A stretch of DNA of 64,000 nucleotides from Marinobacter lipolyticus (GCF_018424605.1 NZ_QTKT01000002.1:248001-312000); one strand, 5' to 3'. Counted from the stretch's first letter, positions 16,414 through 27,047 are shown. The notes: a model not told the origin generated them from the letters alone. A program made the numbers and translations.

Positions 16414-17139
16414 CTTGTAGATAGACTCGTTATGGTAGTCAATGAATTGATCTGATATCTGATGTTCCTGCTTCGTGCGAATATCATCGGCACGAAGCTT
16501 AATCGCCCCATAATCTAATTGAGCATGGTGGTTTGGGCAGACACAAATCATATTTTCAATCACATCCGGCCCATCATGGGGCTGCCCCAATGGTTTAATG
16601 TGGTGAACCTCGGCGTACTTTTTCCCAGCAGGCATGCTCAATGCAATACCACAAAGCTGACACTCATACCCATGGATTAGCTTCACTCTGTAGGATAAAG
16701 CGGTATCTCTTATTATTCTCGATATAGAAATGTCTTCCCTATCGGGAGCTTCCAAATCGGATGGAACCAAATCAAACTTTTCTGCGAGATAAGGGGACCA
16801 GTCAAAGCTCTTAGCGCTTCTTATCTGTTCCGCCCACCAATCGTAATCTCCCTCTTCTTTACCAAACAAATGAAAATATCCTTTGCCTGGTTCAAGGGTA
16901 GAGAGACTGATAATCAATCCAGTTATGCCAGGAAATCCGTTGGCCTCTGTCCAATCTGCTAAAGCTGATAGTCCTTGCGGCTTTAGACTTTCTCCCCACT
17001 TTTCCCTTTGCTGATCAAGCCCCAGCAGATCATGACATTTCTTATAGCCAATGTATGTCTCAGGTCTTCCGGGTACAGCCTTATCAAGTCTTGCTACTAG
17101 CAATGAAAGTAAGTTTCTTCCTTGGACATCCAGCTCCAT
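16408..17139 (-). CDS. HNH endonuclease cassette protein
   Basis: A 243-residue protein. The C-terminal domain is a clear zinc-finger HNH nuclease: C160-x2-C163 (YECQLCG), catalytic pair H179-H180 in AEVHHIKPL, then C201 and H204-H205 in VCPNHHAQLDYGAI. The N-terminal 150 residues (YIGYKKCHDLLGLDQQREKWG ... GLIISLSTLEPGKGYFHLFG) form a separate unrecognised domain, plausibly for target recognition. Such domain pairs occur in restriction and defence proteins, so that role is inferred. Gene and attC-like site 2 together make one cassette of about 820 bp, with ribosome site AAGGAG shortly before the ATG. Confidence 0.82.
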   Translation of the reverse strand: MELDVQGRNLLSLLVARLDKAVPGRPETYIGYKKCHDLLGLDQQREKWGESLKPQGLSALADWTEANGFPGITGLIISLSTLEPGKGYFHLFGKEEGDYDWWAEQIRSAKSFDWSPYLAEKFDLVPSDLEAPDREDISISRIIRDTALSYRVKLIHGYECQLCGIALSMPAGKKYAEVHHIKPLGQPHDGPDVIENMICVCPNHHAQLDYGAIKLRADDIRTKQEHQISDQFIDYHNESIYKP

Positions 17140-17161
17140 GAAGCTGTCTCCTTATTGTTTG

Positions 17162-17230
17162 CCCTAACAGCAGTTAGATAGCGGTCACATCGGCGACAAA
17201 ACTTTGACCGCTTCATTATCCCGCTTTAGT
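17162..17230 (-). repeat. Possible attC/attI-like site 3 at island edge
   Basis: On the minus strand the HNH cassette is preceded by GTTAGGG (17162-17168), a good R'-like core. An inverted repeat AGCGGTCA / TGACCGCT (17179-17186 and 17205-17212) and an outer CTAA/TTTAG match place an R''-like box near 17224-17230. Arms are less regular than sites 1 and 2, so this could be a degenerate attC or the attachment edge. Confidence 0.5.
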
Positions 17231-17376
17231 TCGTAAGCTAACCACTAAAATGGCCATTAAATCATGTCTCTGCAAAGGTAGGGGGCAGCAATTCTGTACT
17301 ATCGTACCGCAATAACGAAGCGCGCTTCATGTTCCCTTTTCTCTAGAAGCGTATACGCCGAGTACACAAAGCACAA

Positions 17377-17397
17377 ACCCCGACGTATAGCCGGGGT
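17377..17397 (-). terminator. Hairpin terminator after acyl-CoA ligase gene
   Basis: Stem ACCCCG / CGGGGT with a 9-base loop, 32 bases downstream of the ligase stop codon. On the minus strand it is followed by TTGTGCTTTGTG, a poor U-tract. It would end the long liu operon transcript. Confidence 0.55.
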
Positions 17398-17428
17398 CTG
17401 AAGGTAGAGTTAATGAAGGGGAAGGGGC

Positions 17429-19129
17429 TTACTTCCTCAACCCCATCTCCTCAATAGAAATCTCCCGCATCTTGAACTTCTGAATCTTCCCGGTGACCGT
17501 CATCGGGAAGGCATCCACAAACTTGTAGTTTCTGGGGATCTTGAAGTGGGCGATTTTGCCTTTGCAGAATTCCCGCAGTTCGTCGCCGGTGACCGGGTCA
17601 GCGTCCGGGGCCAGTTTTACCCAGGCGATCAGTTCTTCACCGTACTTGTCATCGGGGATGCCGGTTACCTGCACTTCCTCGATGGCGGGGTGGGTGTAGA
17701 GGAACTCTTCGATTTCTTTCGGGTAGATGTTCTCGCCGCCGCGGATGACCATGTCTTTGATGCGGCCGACGATCTGGATGTAGCCGTCTTCGTCCATGGT
17801 GGCCAGGTCGCCGGTGTGCATCCAGCCGGCGTCGTCGATGGCTTCGCGGGTTTTCTCGTCGTTATTCCAGTACTTCAGCATCACGCTGTAGCCACGGGTG
17901 CAGAGCTCGCCGATTTCGCCGCGGGGCACCACATTGCCGGTGCCGGGGTCGACGATCTTGGTTTCCAGGTGGGGCTGGGTGCGGCCCACGGTGGTGACCT
18001 GTTTCTCGAACGGGTCGAGGGAGCTGGTCTGGGTGGACACCGGGCTGGTTTCGGTCATGCCGTAGGCGATCTGAACTTCTTTCATGTTCATTTTGCCGTT
18101 GACCTTTTTCATCACTTCCGCCGGGCAGATGGAGCCGGCCATGATGCCGGTGCGCAGGCTGGAGAGGTCGTAGGTCTCGAAATCCGGCTCCGCCAGTTCG
18201 GCGATGAACATGGTGGGCACGCCGTACAGGGCGGTGGCTTTTTCCTGGTGCACGGCCTGCAGCACGGACTTGGGCTCGAAGCCTTCACCCGGGTAGATCA
18301 TGGTGGAGCCGTGGGTAATGCAGCCCAGGTTGGCCATGACCATGCCGAAGCAGTGGTACAGGGGCACGGGAATCACTAGCCGGTCTTTTTCGGTGAAGCG
18401 CTGGCTCTCGGCCACAAAGTATCCGTTGTTGAGGATGTTGTGGTGGGTGAGGGTGGCGCCCTTGGGGTTGCCGGTGGTGCCGGAGGTGAACTGGATGTTG
18501 ATGGGGTCATCGAACTGCAGCTGGCTCTGTACCTTGTCCAGGTCCGCCTGGGTGACGTCGCCGGCGAAGCCGAGGAATTCGGCCCAGGTCCACATGCCGT
18601 CGTGTTTGTCTTTGTCCAGGTTAATCACGGCGCGCAGCTCGGGTACTTTCTGGGCCTTGAGCTTACCGGGGGTGGCGGCTTTCAGCTCCGGTGCCAGCTC
18701 ATAGACCATCTTGCGATAGTCGGAGGCCTTGAAGCTGTCTGCGGTAACCAGCACCGATACACCGGACAGGTTCAGGGCGTAATCCAGTTCGTGCACGCCG
18801 TAGGCCGGGTTGATGTTGACCAGGATGGCGCCCACTTTGGCAGTGGCGAACTGGGTAACGGTCCACTCATAGCGGTTGGGGGACCAGATGCCCACGCGGT
18901 CGCCCCGTTTCACGCCGATAGCGAGGAAGGCGCGGGCGGCTTCGTTGACCTTGTCCACGAACTCTTTATAGGTCCAGCGGATGTCCTGGTGCAGGGCGAC
19001 CAGGGCTTCGGTGTTTGGATATTTCTCGGCGGTGCGGTCGAGCATTTCGCCGATGGTCATGCCCAGCAGCGGGGTTTCTGAGGTGCCGCTCGTATAACTT
19101 GGATAGTAGCTCGGTAGAGTGTTGCTCAT
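17429..19129 (-). CDS. AMP-dependent acyl-CoA ligase of the liu cluster
   Basis: A 566-residue adenylate-forming enzyme starting MSNTLPSYY at 19129, where GGAGG lies about 8 bases upstream. The AMP-binding P-loop is [22 protein letters not shown], followed by [10 protein letters not shown] (A5), [21 protein letters not shown] (A7/A8) and the catalytic lysine near the end in [15 protein letters not shown]. It makes acyl-CoA from a carboxylic acid, ATP and CoA. As the last gene of the liu operon it probably feeds a branched or medium-chain acid (isovalerate or acetoacetate are plausible) into the pathway; the substrate is inferred only from context. Confidence 0.88.
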   Translation of the reverse strand: MSNTLPSYYPSYTSGTSETPLLGMTIGEMLDRTAEKYPNTEALVALHQDIRWTYKEFVDKVNEAARAFLAIGVKRGDRVGIWSPNRYEWTVTQFATAKVGAILVNINPAYGVHELDYALNLSGVSVLVTADSFKASDYRKMVYELAPELKAATPGKLKAQKVPELRAVINLDKDKHDGMWTWAEFLGFAGDVTQADLDKVQSQLQFDDPINIQFTSGTTGNPKGATLTHHNILNNGYFVAESQRFTEKDRLVIPVPLYHCFGMVMANLGCITHGSTMIYPGEGFEPKSVLQAVHQEKATALYGVPTMFIAELAEPDFETYDLSSLRTGIMAGSICPAEVMKKVNGKMNMKEVQIAYGMTETSPVSTQTSSLDPFEKQVTTVGRTQPHLETKIVDPGTGNVVPRGEIGELCTRGYSVMLKYWNNDEKTREAIDDAGWMHTGDLATMDEDGYIQIVGRIKDMVIRGGENIYPKEIEEFLYTHPAIEEVQVTGIPDDKYGEELIAWVKLAPDADPVTGDELREFCKGKIAHFKIPRNYKFVDAFPMTVTGKIQKFKMREISIEEMGLRK

Positions 19130-19194
19130 GTTCTCTGCCTCCGTTGTTTTTGTAATTTGAAACGTTGTCGTCGAGGGCGAGCAGTGTGTGCCTG

Positions 19195-19773
19195 CTAGCG
19201 GCTCTGGCTGTGATACTCCGGGTTCGGTTGCATATCGCTGGCGATGGCCACGCGATTGGTCATGTTGTAGAAGCCGATCAGATTGCTGAGGTCCCAGATG
19301 GCGGTATCGCTGAGACCGGCGTCCCGGAGGGCCTGAATGTGTTCTTCGCTGGTGGTGGCCGGCGAGCGGGTCAGGTGCGAGGCGAAATCCAGCATCGCCC
19401 GCTGGCGCTGGTCGAGTTTCGCGGTGCGATAGTTCATCACCATGTGTTCGCCCAGCTGCGGGTCGCCGCTCAGCACCCGAACGGCGGCACCGTGGGCCAC
19501 CAGGCAGTAGAAGCATTTGTTCTCGGAGGAAACCACCACGGCCACCATTTCCCGCTCCAGCTTGGTCAGTTCGCCTTCGCCGAGCATCAGCTCGTTGTAA
19601 AGCCGGGTGAAGCCTTCCAGTTGTTTCAGGTTTTGGCTGTAGGCGGTGAGTACGTTCGGGATCATGCCGAGTTTTTCCTGGCAGATCTGGAAGTACTTCT
19701 GGGTGTCTTCCGGCAAGTCGGTGATTTCGGGGATCGGCAGATCCAGGGCCACTACGTTCTTGTTCTTGTTCAT
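19195..19773 (-). CDS. AhpD-like peroxidase-related protein
   Basis: A 192-residue protein of the carboxymuconolactone decarboxylase / AhpD superfamily ('uncharacterised peroxidase-related enzyme' type). The redox motif is [15 protein letters not shown], with the CxxC and downstream His of AhpD-like proteins. The ATG at 19773 overlaps the TAA of the HMG-CoA lyase gene (TAATG), showing translational coupling. A GTG two codons upstream is less likely. Its role within leucine catabolism is unclear; protection of thioester chemistry from peroxide is one possibility. Confidence 0.82.
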   Translation of the reverse strand: MNKNKNVVALDLPIPEITDLPEDTQKYFQICQEKLGMIPNVLTAYSQNLKQLEGFTRLYNELMLGEGELTKLEREMVAVVVSSENKCFYCLVAHGAAVRVLSGDPQLGEHMVMNYRTAKLDQRQRAMLDFASHLTRSPATTSEEHIQALRDAGLSDTAIWDLSNLIGFYNMTNRVAIASDMQPNPEYHSQSR

Positions 19774-20678
19774 TAACACTGTCCTTCGAGCGCCTGCCCG
19801 ACTTTTGAGCCGTTGTGCCGCTTCAGTTGGCTGCTGATCCAGTCGCCGGTGGCAACCAGCTTGTTCAGGTCCACGCCGGTTTCAATGCCCAGTCCGTTCA
19901 GAAGGTATAGCACGTCTTCGGTGGCTACGTTGCCGGAGGCGCCTTTGGCGTAGGGGCAGCCGCCGAGGCCGGCGACGGAAGCATCGATGACGAAAACGCC
20001 TTCTTCCAGCACGGCGTAAAGGTTGGCCAGGGCCTGTCCGTAGGTGTCGTGGAAGTGCGCGGCCAGTTTCTCAATGGGCACCTCGGCCGCGACGGCTGCC
20101 AGCATGCGTTTGGCTTTTAGCGGGGTGCCTACACCGATGGTGTCGCCCAGGGAGATCTCGTAGCAGCCCATGTCCGCCAGGGCTTTGGCCACTTTGGCCA
20201 CCTGTTCCGGGGCGATGTCACCCTCGTAGGGGCAGCCCAGCACGGTGGATACATAACCCCGCACCGGAATGCCGGCTTTGCCCGCGGCTTCCATCACCGG
20301 CGCGAAGCGGTCGAGGCTTTCGGCAATGGAGCAGTTGATGTTCTTCTGGCTGAACGATTCCGAGGCCGCCCCGAACACGGCGACTTCGTCCACGCCGGCC
20401 GCCAGGGCGTTTTCGAAGCCCTTGAGGTTGGGGGTGAGCACGGAGTAGCGCACACCGGATTTACGGTTGATGCCGGCCATTACCTCGGCAGCGTCGCCCA
20501 TTTGCGGCACCCATTTCGGGGAGACAAAGCTGGCAGATTCGATGTGGGTGAGGCCGCAGTCGGCCAGGCGGTCGATCAGCCCGGTTTTGATCGCGGTGGC
20601 GATAACGTCACCGGGCTCATTCTGCAGGCCGTCCCGGGGGCTCATTTCCACCAGCCGTACCTGTTTGGGAAAGGCCAT
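19773..20678 (-). CDS. liuE: Hydroxymethylglutaryl-CoA lyase
   Basis: A 301-residue DRE-TIM metallolyase. N-terminal [17 protein letters not shown] carries the Arg-Asp catalytic/metal segment. [11 protein letters not shown] follows mid-protein, then [14 protein letters not shown] with the metal-binding His pair. The signature [24 protein letters not shown] holds the active-site Cys. It cleaves HMG-CoA into acetyl-CoA and acetoacetate, the final step of leucine breakdown. It begins 1-2 bases after the liuD stop. Confidence 0.95.
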   Translation of the reverse strand: MAFPKQVRLVEMSPRDGLQNEPGDVIATAIKTGLIDRLADCGLTHIESASFVSPKWVPQMGDAAEVMAGINRKSGVRYSVLTPNLKGFENALAAGVDEVAVFGAASESFSQKNINCSIAESLDRFAPVMEAAGKAGIPVRGYVSTVLGCPYEGDIAPEQVAKVAKALADMGCYEISLGDTIGVGTPLKAKRMLAAVAAEVPIEKLAAHFHDTYGQALANLYAVLEEGVFVIDASVAGLGGCPYAKGASGNVATEDVLYLLNGLGIETGVDLNKLVATGDWISSQLKRHNGSKVGQALEGQC

Positions 20679-20679
20679 G

Positions 20680-22674
20680 TTACGCCGCCTCCTCGTCGCT
20701 GGTTTCGATGGCGATCAGCTCCGCACCTTCGGACACCTGGTCGCCCTCGGCGTAGAAGATGTCGGTCACCACGCCGTCGGCCGGGGCCTTGATGGCGTGC
20801 TCCATTTTCATGGCTTCCATGATCACCAGGGTCTGGCCGGCGGTGACCTTGTCGCCCACCTTTGCCTGGATGGCGACCACCGCGCCGTTCATCGGTGCGG
20901 CCAGGCTGCCGTCGCTGCCCATTTCCTCGGCGCCAAAGGTTTCCCGGAACACGTCACACTGGAAGGTGTCGCCCTCGTAGAACAGCACCAGCCGGTGATT
21001 GTGCAGGTTGCCGTGCACGCTGATGCGGTGGCCGTTGATGACGGCCTGCAGGTAGTCGTCGTCCAGCCGGCAATTGAGGTGGTAGATGCTGCCGCCCACC
21101 ATCACCTGATAACGGTCGTCCCGTTCCAGAATCTTGAGTTCGTGCACCTCTTCGCCCACCAGCAGGTGCATGGGTTGGGCGTACTCGGAATTCATGCGCC
21201 AGCCGTTCTGGCGGCCGAACGGCGACCAGGGATCGGTGCTGACCACTTCACGGGATTTACGCTGTTCCAGCAGGAAACCAGCCGCCAGTACCAGCCCTTT
21301 GTGCAGGTCGAGGCGGGATTTGGGGAACAGCAGGTCCCGGTGGTCTTCAATGAAGCCGGTGGTCAGGTCCGCTTCCCGGAACGGCTGGGCGTCGGCCAGC
21401 GCGTGCAGGAAGCGGATGTTGGTTTTCACCCCAGCGATGCGGTAATGCTCCAGCGCCTGCACCATGCGGTTGATGGCCTGGTCGCGGGTTTCGTCCCACA
21501 CGATGAGCTTGGCGATCATCGGGTCGTAGTGGATGCTGATGTCGTCGCCTTCGGTGACGCCAGTATCCACCCGTACATGGGCGCTCTCATCCGGCGTGCT
21601 CAGGTAACGCAGGTTGCCGGTGGCGGGCAGGAAGTCCTGATCCGGGTCTTCGGCGTAGATGCGGGCTTCCAAGGCGTGGCCGCGGGTTTTCACCTGAGAC
21701 TGTTCCAGCGGCAGCGGGTCGCCCCAGGCCACTTTCAGCTGCCATTCCACCAGGTCCTGGCCGGTGACCATCTCGGTGACCGGGTGCTCTACCTGCAGGC
21801 GGGTGTTCATTTCCATAAAGAAGAAGGAGCCGTCCACGTCATAGAGGAATTCCACGGTGCCGGCGCCCACGTAGTTGATGGCCTGGGCGGCTTTGACGGC
21901 GGCTTCGCCCATGGCCTTGCGGGTGTCGTCACTCAGACCCGGGGCGGGAGCTTCTTCCAGAACTTTCTGGTGGCGGCGCTGCACGGAGCAGTCGCGTTCG
22001 GCCAGGTACACACCTTTGCCGCTCTTGTCGCAGAACACCTGGATTTCCACGTGGCGTGGCTGGGTCAGGTAGCGTTCGATGAGCATGTCGGGGTTGCCGA
22101 AGGCGTTCTTCGATTCCCGCTTGGCGGCGGCCAGGGCGTCGTCGAAGTCTTCCATGCGATCAACCACGCGCATGCCTTTGCCACCACCACCGGCGACGGC
22201 TTTGAGCAGCAGCGGGAAGCCGCACTTTTCGGCTTCCTTGCGCAGGGTGTCCGGAGACTGGTCGTCGCCGTGGTAACCCGGCACCAGCGGCACGCCAGCC
22301 TTTTCCATAATCGCCTTGGCGGCGGATTTGGAGCCCATGGCCGCGATGGCGGAAGAGGGCGGGCCGATGAACACAATGTTGTTGGCTTCACAGGCTTCGG
22401 CGAACTGGGTGTTCTCGGACAGGAAGCCGTAACCCGGGTGAATGGCCTGGGCGCCGCTTTCTTTGGCCACCTCGATGATCTTATCGGCTTTCAGGTAGCT
22501 CTCGGAGCTGGCGGCGGGGCCGATGTGAAAGGCTTCATCGGCCATGGCGACATGGCGTGCGTTGGCGTCGGCGTCGGAATAGACAGCCACCACACGTATC
22601 CCCATGCGATGGGCAGTCTGGATGATCCGGCAGGCGATTTCGCCGCGGTTGGCGATCAGGATTTTGCTAAACAT
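20680..22674 (-). CDS. liuD: Methylcrotonyl-CoA carboxylase biotin subunit (alpha)
   Basis: A 664-residue biotin-carrying subunit. The biotin carboxylase region covers about residues 1-445 ([21 protein letters not shown]-grasp glycine loop [28 protein letters not shown]). A BT-type linker follows, and the C-terminal biotinyl domain has the motif EAMKMEH with biotin-accepting Lys623. Together with LiuB it carboxylates 3-methylcrotonyl-CoA to 3-methylglutaconyl-CoA. Five bases separate it from the liuC stop upstream. Confidence 0.95.
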   Translation of the reverse strand: MFSKILIANRGEIACRIIQTAHRMGIRVVAVYSDADANARHVAMADEAFHIGPAASSESYLKADKIIEVAKESGAQAIHPGYGFLSENTQFAEACEANNIVFIGPPSSAIAAMGSKSAAKAIMEKAGVPLVPGYHGDDQSPDTLRKEAEKCGFPLLLKAVAGGGGKGMRVVDRMEDFDDALAAAKRESKNAFGNPDMLIERYLTQPRHVEIQVFCDKSGKGVYLAERDCSVQRRHQKVLEEAPAPGLSDDTRKAMGEAAVKAAQAINYVGAGTVEFLYDVDGSFFFMEMNTRLQVEHPVTEMVTGQDLVEWQLKVAWGDPLPLEQSQVKTRGHALEARIYAEDPDQDFLPATGNLRYLSTPDESAHVRVDTGVTEGDDISIHYDPMIAKLIVWDETRDQAINRMVQALEHYRIAGVKTNIRFLHALADAQPFREADLTTGFIEDHRDLLFPKSRLDLHKGLVLAAGFLLEQRKSREVVSTDPWSPFGRQNGWRMNSEYAQPMHLLVGEEVHELKILERDDRYQVMVGGSIYHLNCRLDDDYLQAVINGHRISVHGNLHNHRLVLFYEGDTFQCDVFRETFGAEEMGSDGSLAAPMNGAVVAIQAKVGDKVTAGQTLVIMEAMKMEHAIKAPADGVVTDIFYAEGDQVSEGAELIAIETSDEEAA

Positions 22675-22679
22675 TGTTG

Positions 22680-23483
22680 TTATTCCTCCGGAACCCAGTT
22701 GGCTTTGCGTTTGTTCAGGAAGGCGCTGAGCCCTTCCTGCCCCTCGGCACCCACCCGGATGTCCGCGATGCGTTGTGCGGTGTCGTCGATGACATCGTCA
22801 CCGATCACCTTCTGGCTGACGGCGAACACCAGGTCCTTGGCGGCTTTCATGGCTTCGGGGCCGTTCAGGGCAAGCTGCAGCAGCAGTTCGTCGCAGCGGC
22901 GCTCCATGGCGGCCACGTCGTCACACACTTCGTGCACCAGTCCGAAGTGTTCGGCCTGGTGGGCGGTGAACACCTCGGCAGAGATGAAATAGCGGCGGGC
23001 CTGGCGCTCACCGATGGCGCGCACCACGTAGGGGCTGATCACCGCTGGTATCAGGCCGAGTTTCACTTCGCTCAGGCAGAAGCTGGCTTTCTCGGTGGCC
23101 AGCACGATGTCGCAGCAGGCGGCCAGGCCCACGGCGCCACCGAAGGCCGCGCCCTGGATCAGGCCGATCACCGGCTTGGACAGGTGGTTGAGCACGTTCA
23201 TCAGCCGCGCCAGTTCCCGCGAGTCGTCCAGGTTTTCCTGGCGGGTGTTGTCCGCCATGCGGCGCATCCAGCCCAGGTCCGCCCCGGCGGAGAAGTGTTT
23301 GCCCTCGGAGCGCAGGATGACAACGCTGGTGTTGTCATCGGCGTTCACGGTTTCCAGCGCCTGAATCAGTTGCTGGATGATCACGTCGTCGAAGGCGTTG
23401 CGTTTGTCCGGGCGGTTGAGTACCACCTCGGCAACCCCGTCGCTGCGGCGTCTGAGCAGAACTGCGGATTCCTGTTCGGTCAT
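22680..23483 (-). CDS. liuC: Methylglutaconyl-CoA hydratase
   Basis: A 267-residue crotonase-fold enzyme. Oxyanion-hole segments are KHFSAGADLGWMRRM and IQGAAFGGAVGLAACCDIVLA, with a catalytic-type Glu in CLSEVKLGLIPAVISPYV. It hydrates 3-methylglutaconyl-CoA to HMG-CoA. Assignment as liuC rather than a generic enoyl-CoA hydratase rests on its place between liuB and liuD. Confidence 0.92.
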   Translation of the reverse strand: MTEQESAVLLRRRSDGVAEVVLNRPDKRNAFDDVIIQQLIQALETVNADDNTSVVILRSEGKHFSAGADLGWMRRMADNTRQENLDDSRELARLMNVLNHLSKPVIGLIQGAAFGGAVGLAACCDIVLATEKASFCLSEVKLGLIPAVISPYVVRAIGERQARRYFISAEVFTAHQAEHFGLVHEVCDDVAAMERRCDELLLQLALNGPEAMKAAKDLVFAVSQKVIGDDVIDDTAQRIADIRVGAEGQEGLSAFLNKRKANWVPEE

Positions 23484-23496
23484 GGCGTTTCCTCCG

Positions 23497-25104
23497 TCAC
23501 ATGCGGAACACGCCGAAGCGTGTTGGCTTGGCCGGGCGGTTCAGGGTGGCGGACAGGCTTAGGGCGACCACTTCCCGGGTCTGGGCCGGGTCGATCACGC
23601 CGTCGTCCCACAAGCGGGCGCTAGCGTAGTAGGGGTGGCCCTGGTGCTCGTAGGAGTCGATGATCGGCTTTTTGAACTCCGCCTCTTCCTCGCTGCTCCA
23701 CTCCTGGCCCTTGCGCTCCATGCCTTCGCGCTTGACGGTGGCGAGCACGCCGGCGGCTTGCTCACCGCCCATCACCGAGATGCGGGCGTTGGGCCACATC
23801 CACAGGAAGTCCGGGCTGTAGGCGCGGCCGCACATGCCGTAGTTGCCGGCCCCGAAGCTGCCGCCGATCAGCACGGTGATCTTGGGCACATTGGCGCAGG
23901 CCACGGCCATAACCATTTTGGCGCCGTGTTTGGCGATGCCTTCGGCCTCGTGCTTCTGGCCCACCATGAAGCCGGTGATGTTCTGCAGGAACAGCAGCGG
24001 AATGTTGCGCTGGCAGCACAGTTCAATAAAGTGCGCGCCTTTCTGGGCGGACTCGCTGAACAGAATGCCGTTGTTGGCAATGATGCCCACGGGGTAGCCG
24101 TGGATGTGGGCGAAGCCGGTGACGAGGGTCTGGCCGTAGTAGCGTTTGAATTCATCGAACTCGGAGCCGTCCACGGTGCGCGCGATTACGTCCCGCACGT
24201 CGAACTGCTTGCGCAGATCGGTGCCGACGATGCCGTAGATCTCCTCGGCGTCATACAGCGGCGCACGGGGTTTCTGGATCTGCACGTCGGCCGGCTTGCG
24301 GCGGTTGAGGTTGGACACGCAGCGCCGGGCAATGTCCAGGGCGTGGGCATCGTTTTCGGCGTAGTGGTCGGCCACCCCGGAAATCTTGCAGTGTACGTCC
24401 GCGCCGCCGAGATCCTCGGCGCTGACCACTTCCCCGGTGGCGGCTTTCACCAGCGGCGGGCCGGCCAGGAAGATGGTTCCCTGTTCCTTTACGATGATGG
24501 ATTCGTCGGCCATTGCAGGCACGTAGGCGCCACCGGCGGTGCACAGGCCCATGACGACGGCGATCTGCGGAATGTCGTCGGCAGACATGCGCGCCTGGTT
24601 GTAGAAGATGCGGCCGAAGTGATCGCGGTCCGGGAAGACGTCGTCCTGCCGGGGCAGGTTGGCGCCGCCGGAGTCGACCAGATAAATGCACGGCAGGCGG
24701 TTCTGCAGGGCGATTTCCTGGGCGCGCAGGTGTTTTTTCACGGTCAGCGGGTAGTAGCTGCCGCCTTTGACGGTGGCGTCGTTGGCGATGATCATGCATT
24801 CGGTGCCGGAGACGCGGCCCACACCGGCGATGACGCCGGCGGCGGGGACTTCTTCGTCGTAGACGTTGTAGGCGGCGAACTGGCCGATTTCGAGGAAGGG
24901 GGAGCCTTCATCGAGGAGGCGGTTGATGCGCTCTCTGGGCAGCAGTTTGCCGCGTGCCAGATGGCGTTCCTGGTAGGTGGGGCCGCCGCCTTGCTGGATG
25001 GTGGCGACTTTGTCCCGCAGGTCGGCCACGGCTTTGGCCATGGATTCCTGGTTGGCCTGGAACTCTTCGGACCTTGGGTTGATTTTGCTTTGTAGCACGG
25101 TCAT
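23497..25104 (-). CDS. liuB: Methylcrotonyl-CoA carboxylase carboxyltransferase subunit (beta)
   Basis: A 535-residue carboxyltransferase, the usual LiuB/MCCB length, with start MTVLQSKI at 25104. The N-terminal half has [24 protein letters not shown] and the acyl-CoA site [23 protein letters not shown]. The C-terminal half shows [22 protein letters not shown] and [25 protein letters not shown]. Forms the holoenzyme with LiuD. It is separated from liuA by a 272-bp hairpin-rich spacer. Confidence 0.94.
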   Translation of the reverse strand: MTVLQSKINPRSEEFQANQESMAKAVADLRDKVATIQQGGGPTYQERHLARGKLLPRERINRLLDEGSPFLEIGQFAAYNVYDEEVPAAGVIAGVGRVSGTECMIIANDATVKGGSYYPLTVKKHLRAQEIALQNRLPCIYLVDSGGANLPRQDDVFPDRDHFGRIFYNQARMSADDIPQIAVVMGLCTAGGAYVPAMADESIIVKEQGTIFLAGPPLVKAATGEVVSAEDLGGADVHCKISGVADHYAENDAHALDIARRCVSNLNRRKPADVQIQKPRAPLYDAEEIYGIVGTDLRKQFDVRDVIARTVDGSEFDEFKRYYGQTLVTGFAHIHGYPVGIIANNGILFSESAQKGAHFIELCCQRNIPLLFLQNITGFMVGQKHEAEGIAKHGAKMVMAVACANVPKITVLIGGSFGAGNYGMCGRAYSPDFLWMWPNARISVMGGEQAAGVLATVKREGMERKGQEWSSEEEAEFKKPIIDSYEHQGHPYYASARLWDDGVIDPAQTREVVALSLSATLNRPAKPTRFGVFRM

Positions 25105-25173
25105 GTTTTTTATTCCCTCAAGATTGGGGGCGTCCGGTGCTGACGGGCTGTCTTTCCGGGAACCGCTACGAGC

Positions 25174-25381
25174 ACCCCTTGCGGGGTCCGGCCAGCAATC
25201 GCAGATTGCTGTCGTTCGGCTGCGCATGAAGCTCCGCTTCATAAACGCTTGCCTCACCCATGTGCGCTTCTCTCCGGCCATCCATGGCCTCCGAAATTCC
25301 CGAATCACTCTGCCCGCAGCCCCTCGTCAAACTTGGGTGCGAGCATTCGCACCGAATAAACGAAAGAACTCGTCGTTTATT
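25174..25381. repeat. Cluster of six tight perfect hairpins between liuA and liuB
   Basis: Six short perfect inverted repeats in about 210 bp: ACCCC/GGGGT (25174-25187), AGCAATC/GATTGCT (25194-25210), ATGAAGC/GCTTCAT (25226-25242), GGCCAT/ATGGCC (25276-25289), GGTGCGA/TCGCACC (25336-25353) and AATAAACGA/TCGTTTATT (25355-25381). Loops are 2-4 bases except the last (9), whose right arm contains the liuA stop codon. No credible gene overlaps it. Possible roles are mRNA processing or stability control between operon segments, or partial termination. Confidence 0.65.
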
Positions 25382-26543
25382 TATTCAGATACAGCTCTCG
25401 GCCGATCAGCATGCGGCGGATCTCGGACGTGCCGGCACCGATTTCGTAGAGCTTGGCGTCGCGCAGCAGGCGGCCGGTCGGGTATTCGTTGATGTAGCCG
25501 TTGCCGCCCAGCAGCTGGATGGCGTCCAGGGCCAGTTTGGTGGCCATTTCGGCGGAGTAGAGGATGGCGCCGGCGGCGTCTTTGCGGGTGGTTTCACCGC
25601 GGTCGGCAGACATGGCGACCATGTAGACGTAGGACTTGGCGGTGTTCATCCAGGTGTACATGTCGGCGACTTTGCCCTGGACCAGTTCGAACTCGCCGAT
25701 GGCCTGGCCGAACTGTTTGCGCTCGCGGATGTAGGGAACCACCACGTCCAGTGCGGCCTGCATGATGCCCAGCGGGCCGCCGGAGAGTACCAGGCGCTCG
25801 TAATCGAGACCGCTCATCAGTACTTTGGCGCCGTTGCCTTCACCACCCAGGATGTTTTCACGGGGCACTTTGCAGTCTCCAAACACCAGTTCACAGGTGT
25901 TGGAGCCGCGCATGCCGAGTTTGTCGAGTTTCTGGTGGCGGCTGAAGCCGGGGGCGTCGCGTTCTACGATGAAGGCGGTGACGCCGCGGGAGCCGGCCTG
26001 GGTGTCGGTTTTGGCGTAGATGACGTAGGTGTGCGCGTCGGGGCCGTTGGTGATCCACATTTTGCTGCCGTTGAGCACGAAGTGGTCGCCTTCGTCCCGG
26101 GCGGACAGTTTCATGGAGATAACGTCGGAGCCGGCGTTGGGTTCAGACATGGCCAGTGCGCCGATGTGTTCGCCGCTGACCAGTTTCGGCAGGTATTTCT
26201 GTTTCTGTTCTTCGGTGCCGTTGCGGTGAATCTGGTTCACGCACAGGTTGGAGTGGGCACCGTAGGACAGGCCAACGGAGGCGGAAGCGCGGCTGATTTC
26301 TTCCATGGCGATCACGTGCGCCAGGTAGCCCATGTCGGAGCCGCCGTATTCTTCGCTCACAGTAATACCCAGCAGGCCCATGTCACCCATTTTACGCCAC
26401 AGATCCATGGGGAACTCGTTGTTGCGGTCGATCTCTTCCGCACGGGGGGCAATTTCCGCAGCGGCGAAGCCGTTGATCTGCTCGCGCAGCATGTCCAGGG
26501 TTTCGCCGAGGCCGAAGTTAAGCTCTGAGTATTGTGATTTCAT
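25377..26543 (-). CDS. liuA: Isovaleryl-CoA dehydrogenase
   Basis: A 388-residue acyl-CoA dehydrogenase. FAD/substrate signatures are [16 protein letters not shown] and [18 protein letters not shown]. The catalytic glutamate is at the IVD-type position in [16 protein letters not shown], while the position used by other family members is Gly ([11 protein letters not shown]), which supports a true isovaleryl-CoA dehydrogenase. It oxidises isovaleryl-CoA to 3-methylcrotonyl-CoA. It lies 41 bases downstream of liuR. Confidence 0.95.
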   Translation of the reverse strand: MKSQYSELNFGLGETLDMLREQINGFAAAEIAPRAEEIDRNNEFPMDLWRKMGDMGLLGITVSEEYGGSDMGYLAHVIAMEEISRASASVGLSYGAHSNLCVNQIHRNGTEEQKQKYLPKLVSGEHIGALAMSEPNAGSDVISMKLSARDEGDHFVLNGSKMWITNGPDAHTYVIYAKTDTQAGSRGVTAFIVERDAPGFSRHQKLDKLGMRGSNTCELVFGDCKVPRENILGGEGNGAKVLMSGLDYERLVLSGGPLGIMQAALDVVVPYIRERKQFGQAIGEFELVQGKVADMYTWMNTAKSYVYMVAMSADRGETTRKDAAGAILYSAEMATKLALDAIQLLGGNGYINEYPTGRLLRDAKLYEIGAGTSEIRRMLIGRELYLNK

Positions 26544-26584
26544 TGTTGGCTACCTTGGTCTTCCGAATTGGTTGATGCCGGGGC

Positions 26585-27013
26585 TCAGGCCCCCGCCTGT
26601 TCTGATGTCTGTTGTTTTTCTTTCCGCTCTTGCAGATCGGCCAGAGCTTCGCGACAGCGGGCTTCTGCCGTGTCCATTTCCATCTCCGCCTGGGCGATGT
26701 CGTTTTTCTGCTGTTCCAGCTGGGCGCGTTTGTTGTCCAGAATGGTCAGCATCTTCAGCAACTGCTTTTCGTTACCGGTGAGGGTTTCGTCCCACAGGTC
26801 GAACAGTTCCTTGGTTTCCGCCAGGGAAAAACCCATGCGCTTGCCCCGCAGGATCAGCTTCAGACGCACGCGATCCTTGGAGCTGAAAATTCGTGTCTGC
26901 CCTCTGCGGGCGGGCTTCAGCAGGCCCTGGTCCTCGTAGAAGCGGACGCTCCGGGTGGTAACGTCAAACTCCTTGGCGAGTTCACTAATGCTGTATGTGG
27001 TTTTTTCTGCCAT
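26585..27013 (-). CDS. liuR: MerR-family regulator of leucine catabolism
   Basis: A 142-residue MerR protein. The DNA-binding head is TYSISELAKEFDVTTRSVRFYEDQGLLKPARRGQTRIFSSKDR, followed by RLKLILRGKRMGFSLAETKELFDL and a long dimerisation coiled coil (KMLTILDNKRAQLEQQKNDIAQAEMEMDTAEARC). It heads the liu operon and sits next to a LiuR-type palindrome at 27048. Known LiuR proteins control branched-chain and fatty-acid catabolic genes. Confidence 0.93.
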   Translation of the reverse strand: MAEKTTYSISELAKEFDVTTRSVRFYEDQGLLKPARRGQTRIFSSKDRVRLKLILRGKRMGFSLAETKELFDLWDETLTGNEKQLLKMLTILDNKRAQLEQQKNDIAQAEMEMDTAEARCREALADLQERKEKQQTSEQAGA

Positions 27014-27047
27014 GACGATTTCCTTTTTAGACTAAGGTTAGATAAAG

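Noticed and set aside
18300..19081. Plus-strand frames opposite the acyl-CoA ligase
   Set aside because: Repetitive Gly/Val/His-rich composition typical of antisense readings of high-GC genes.
23635..25095. Long plus-strand open frame opposite liuB, and a similar one opposite liuD
   Set aside because: Antisense to strongly conserved catalytic genes; composition is the shadow of GC-rich third positions and no start signals fit.
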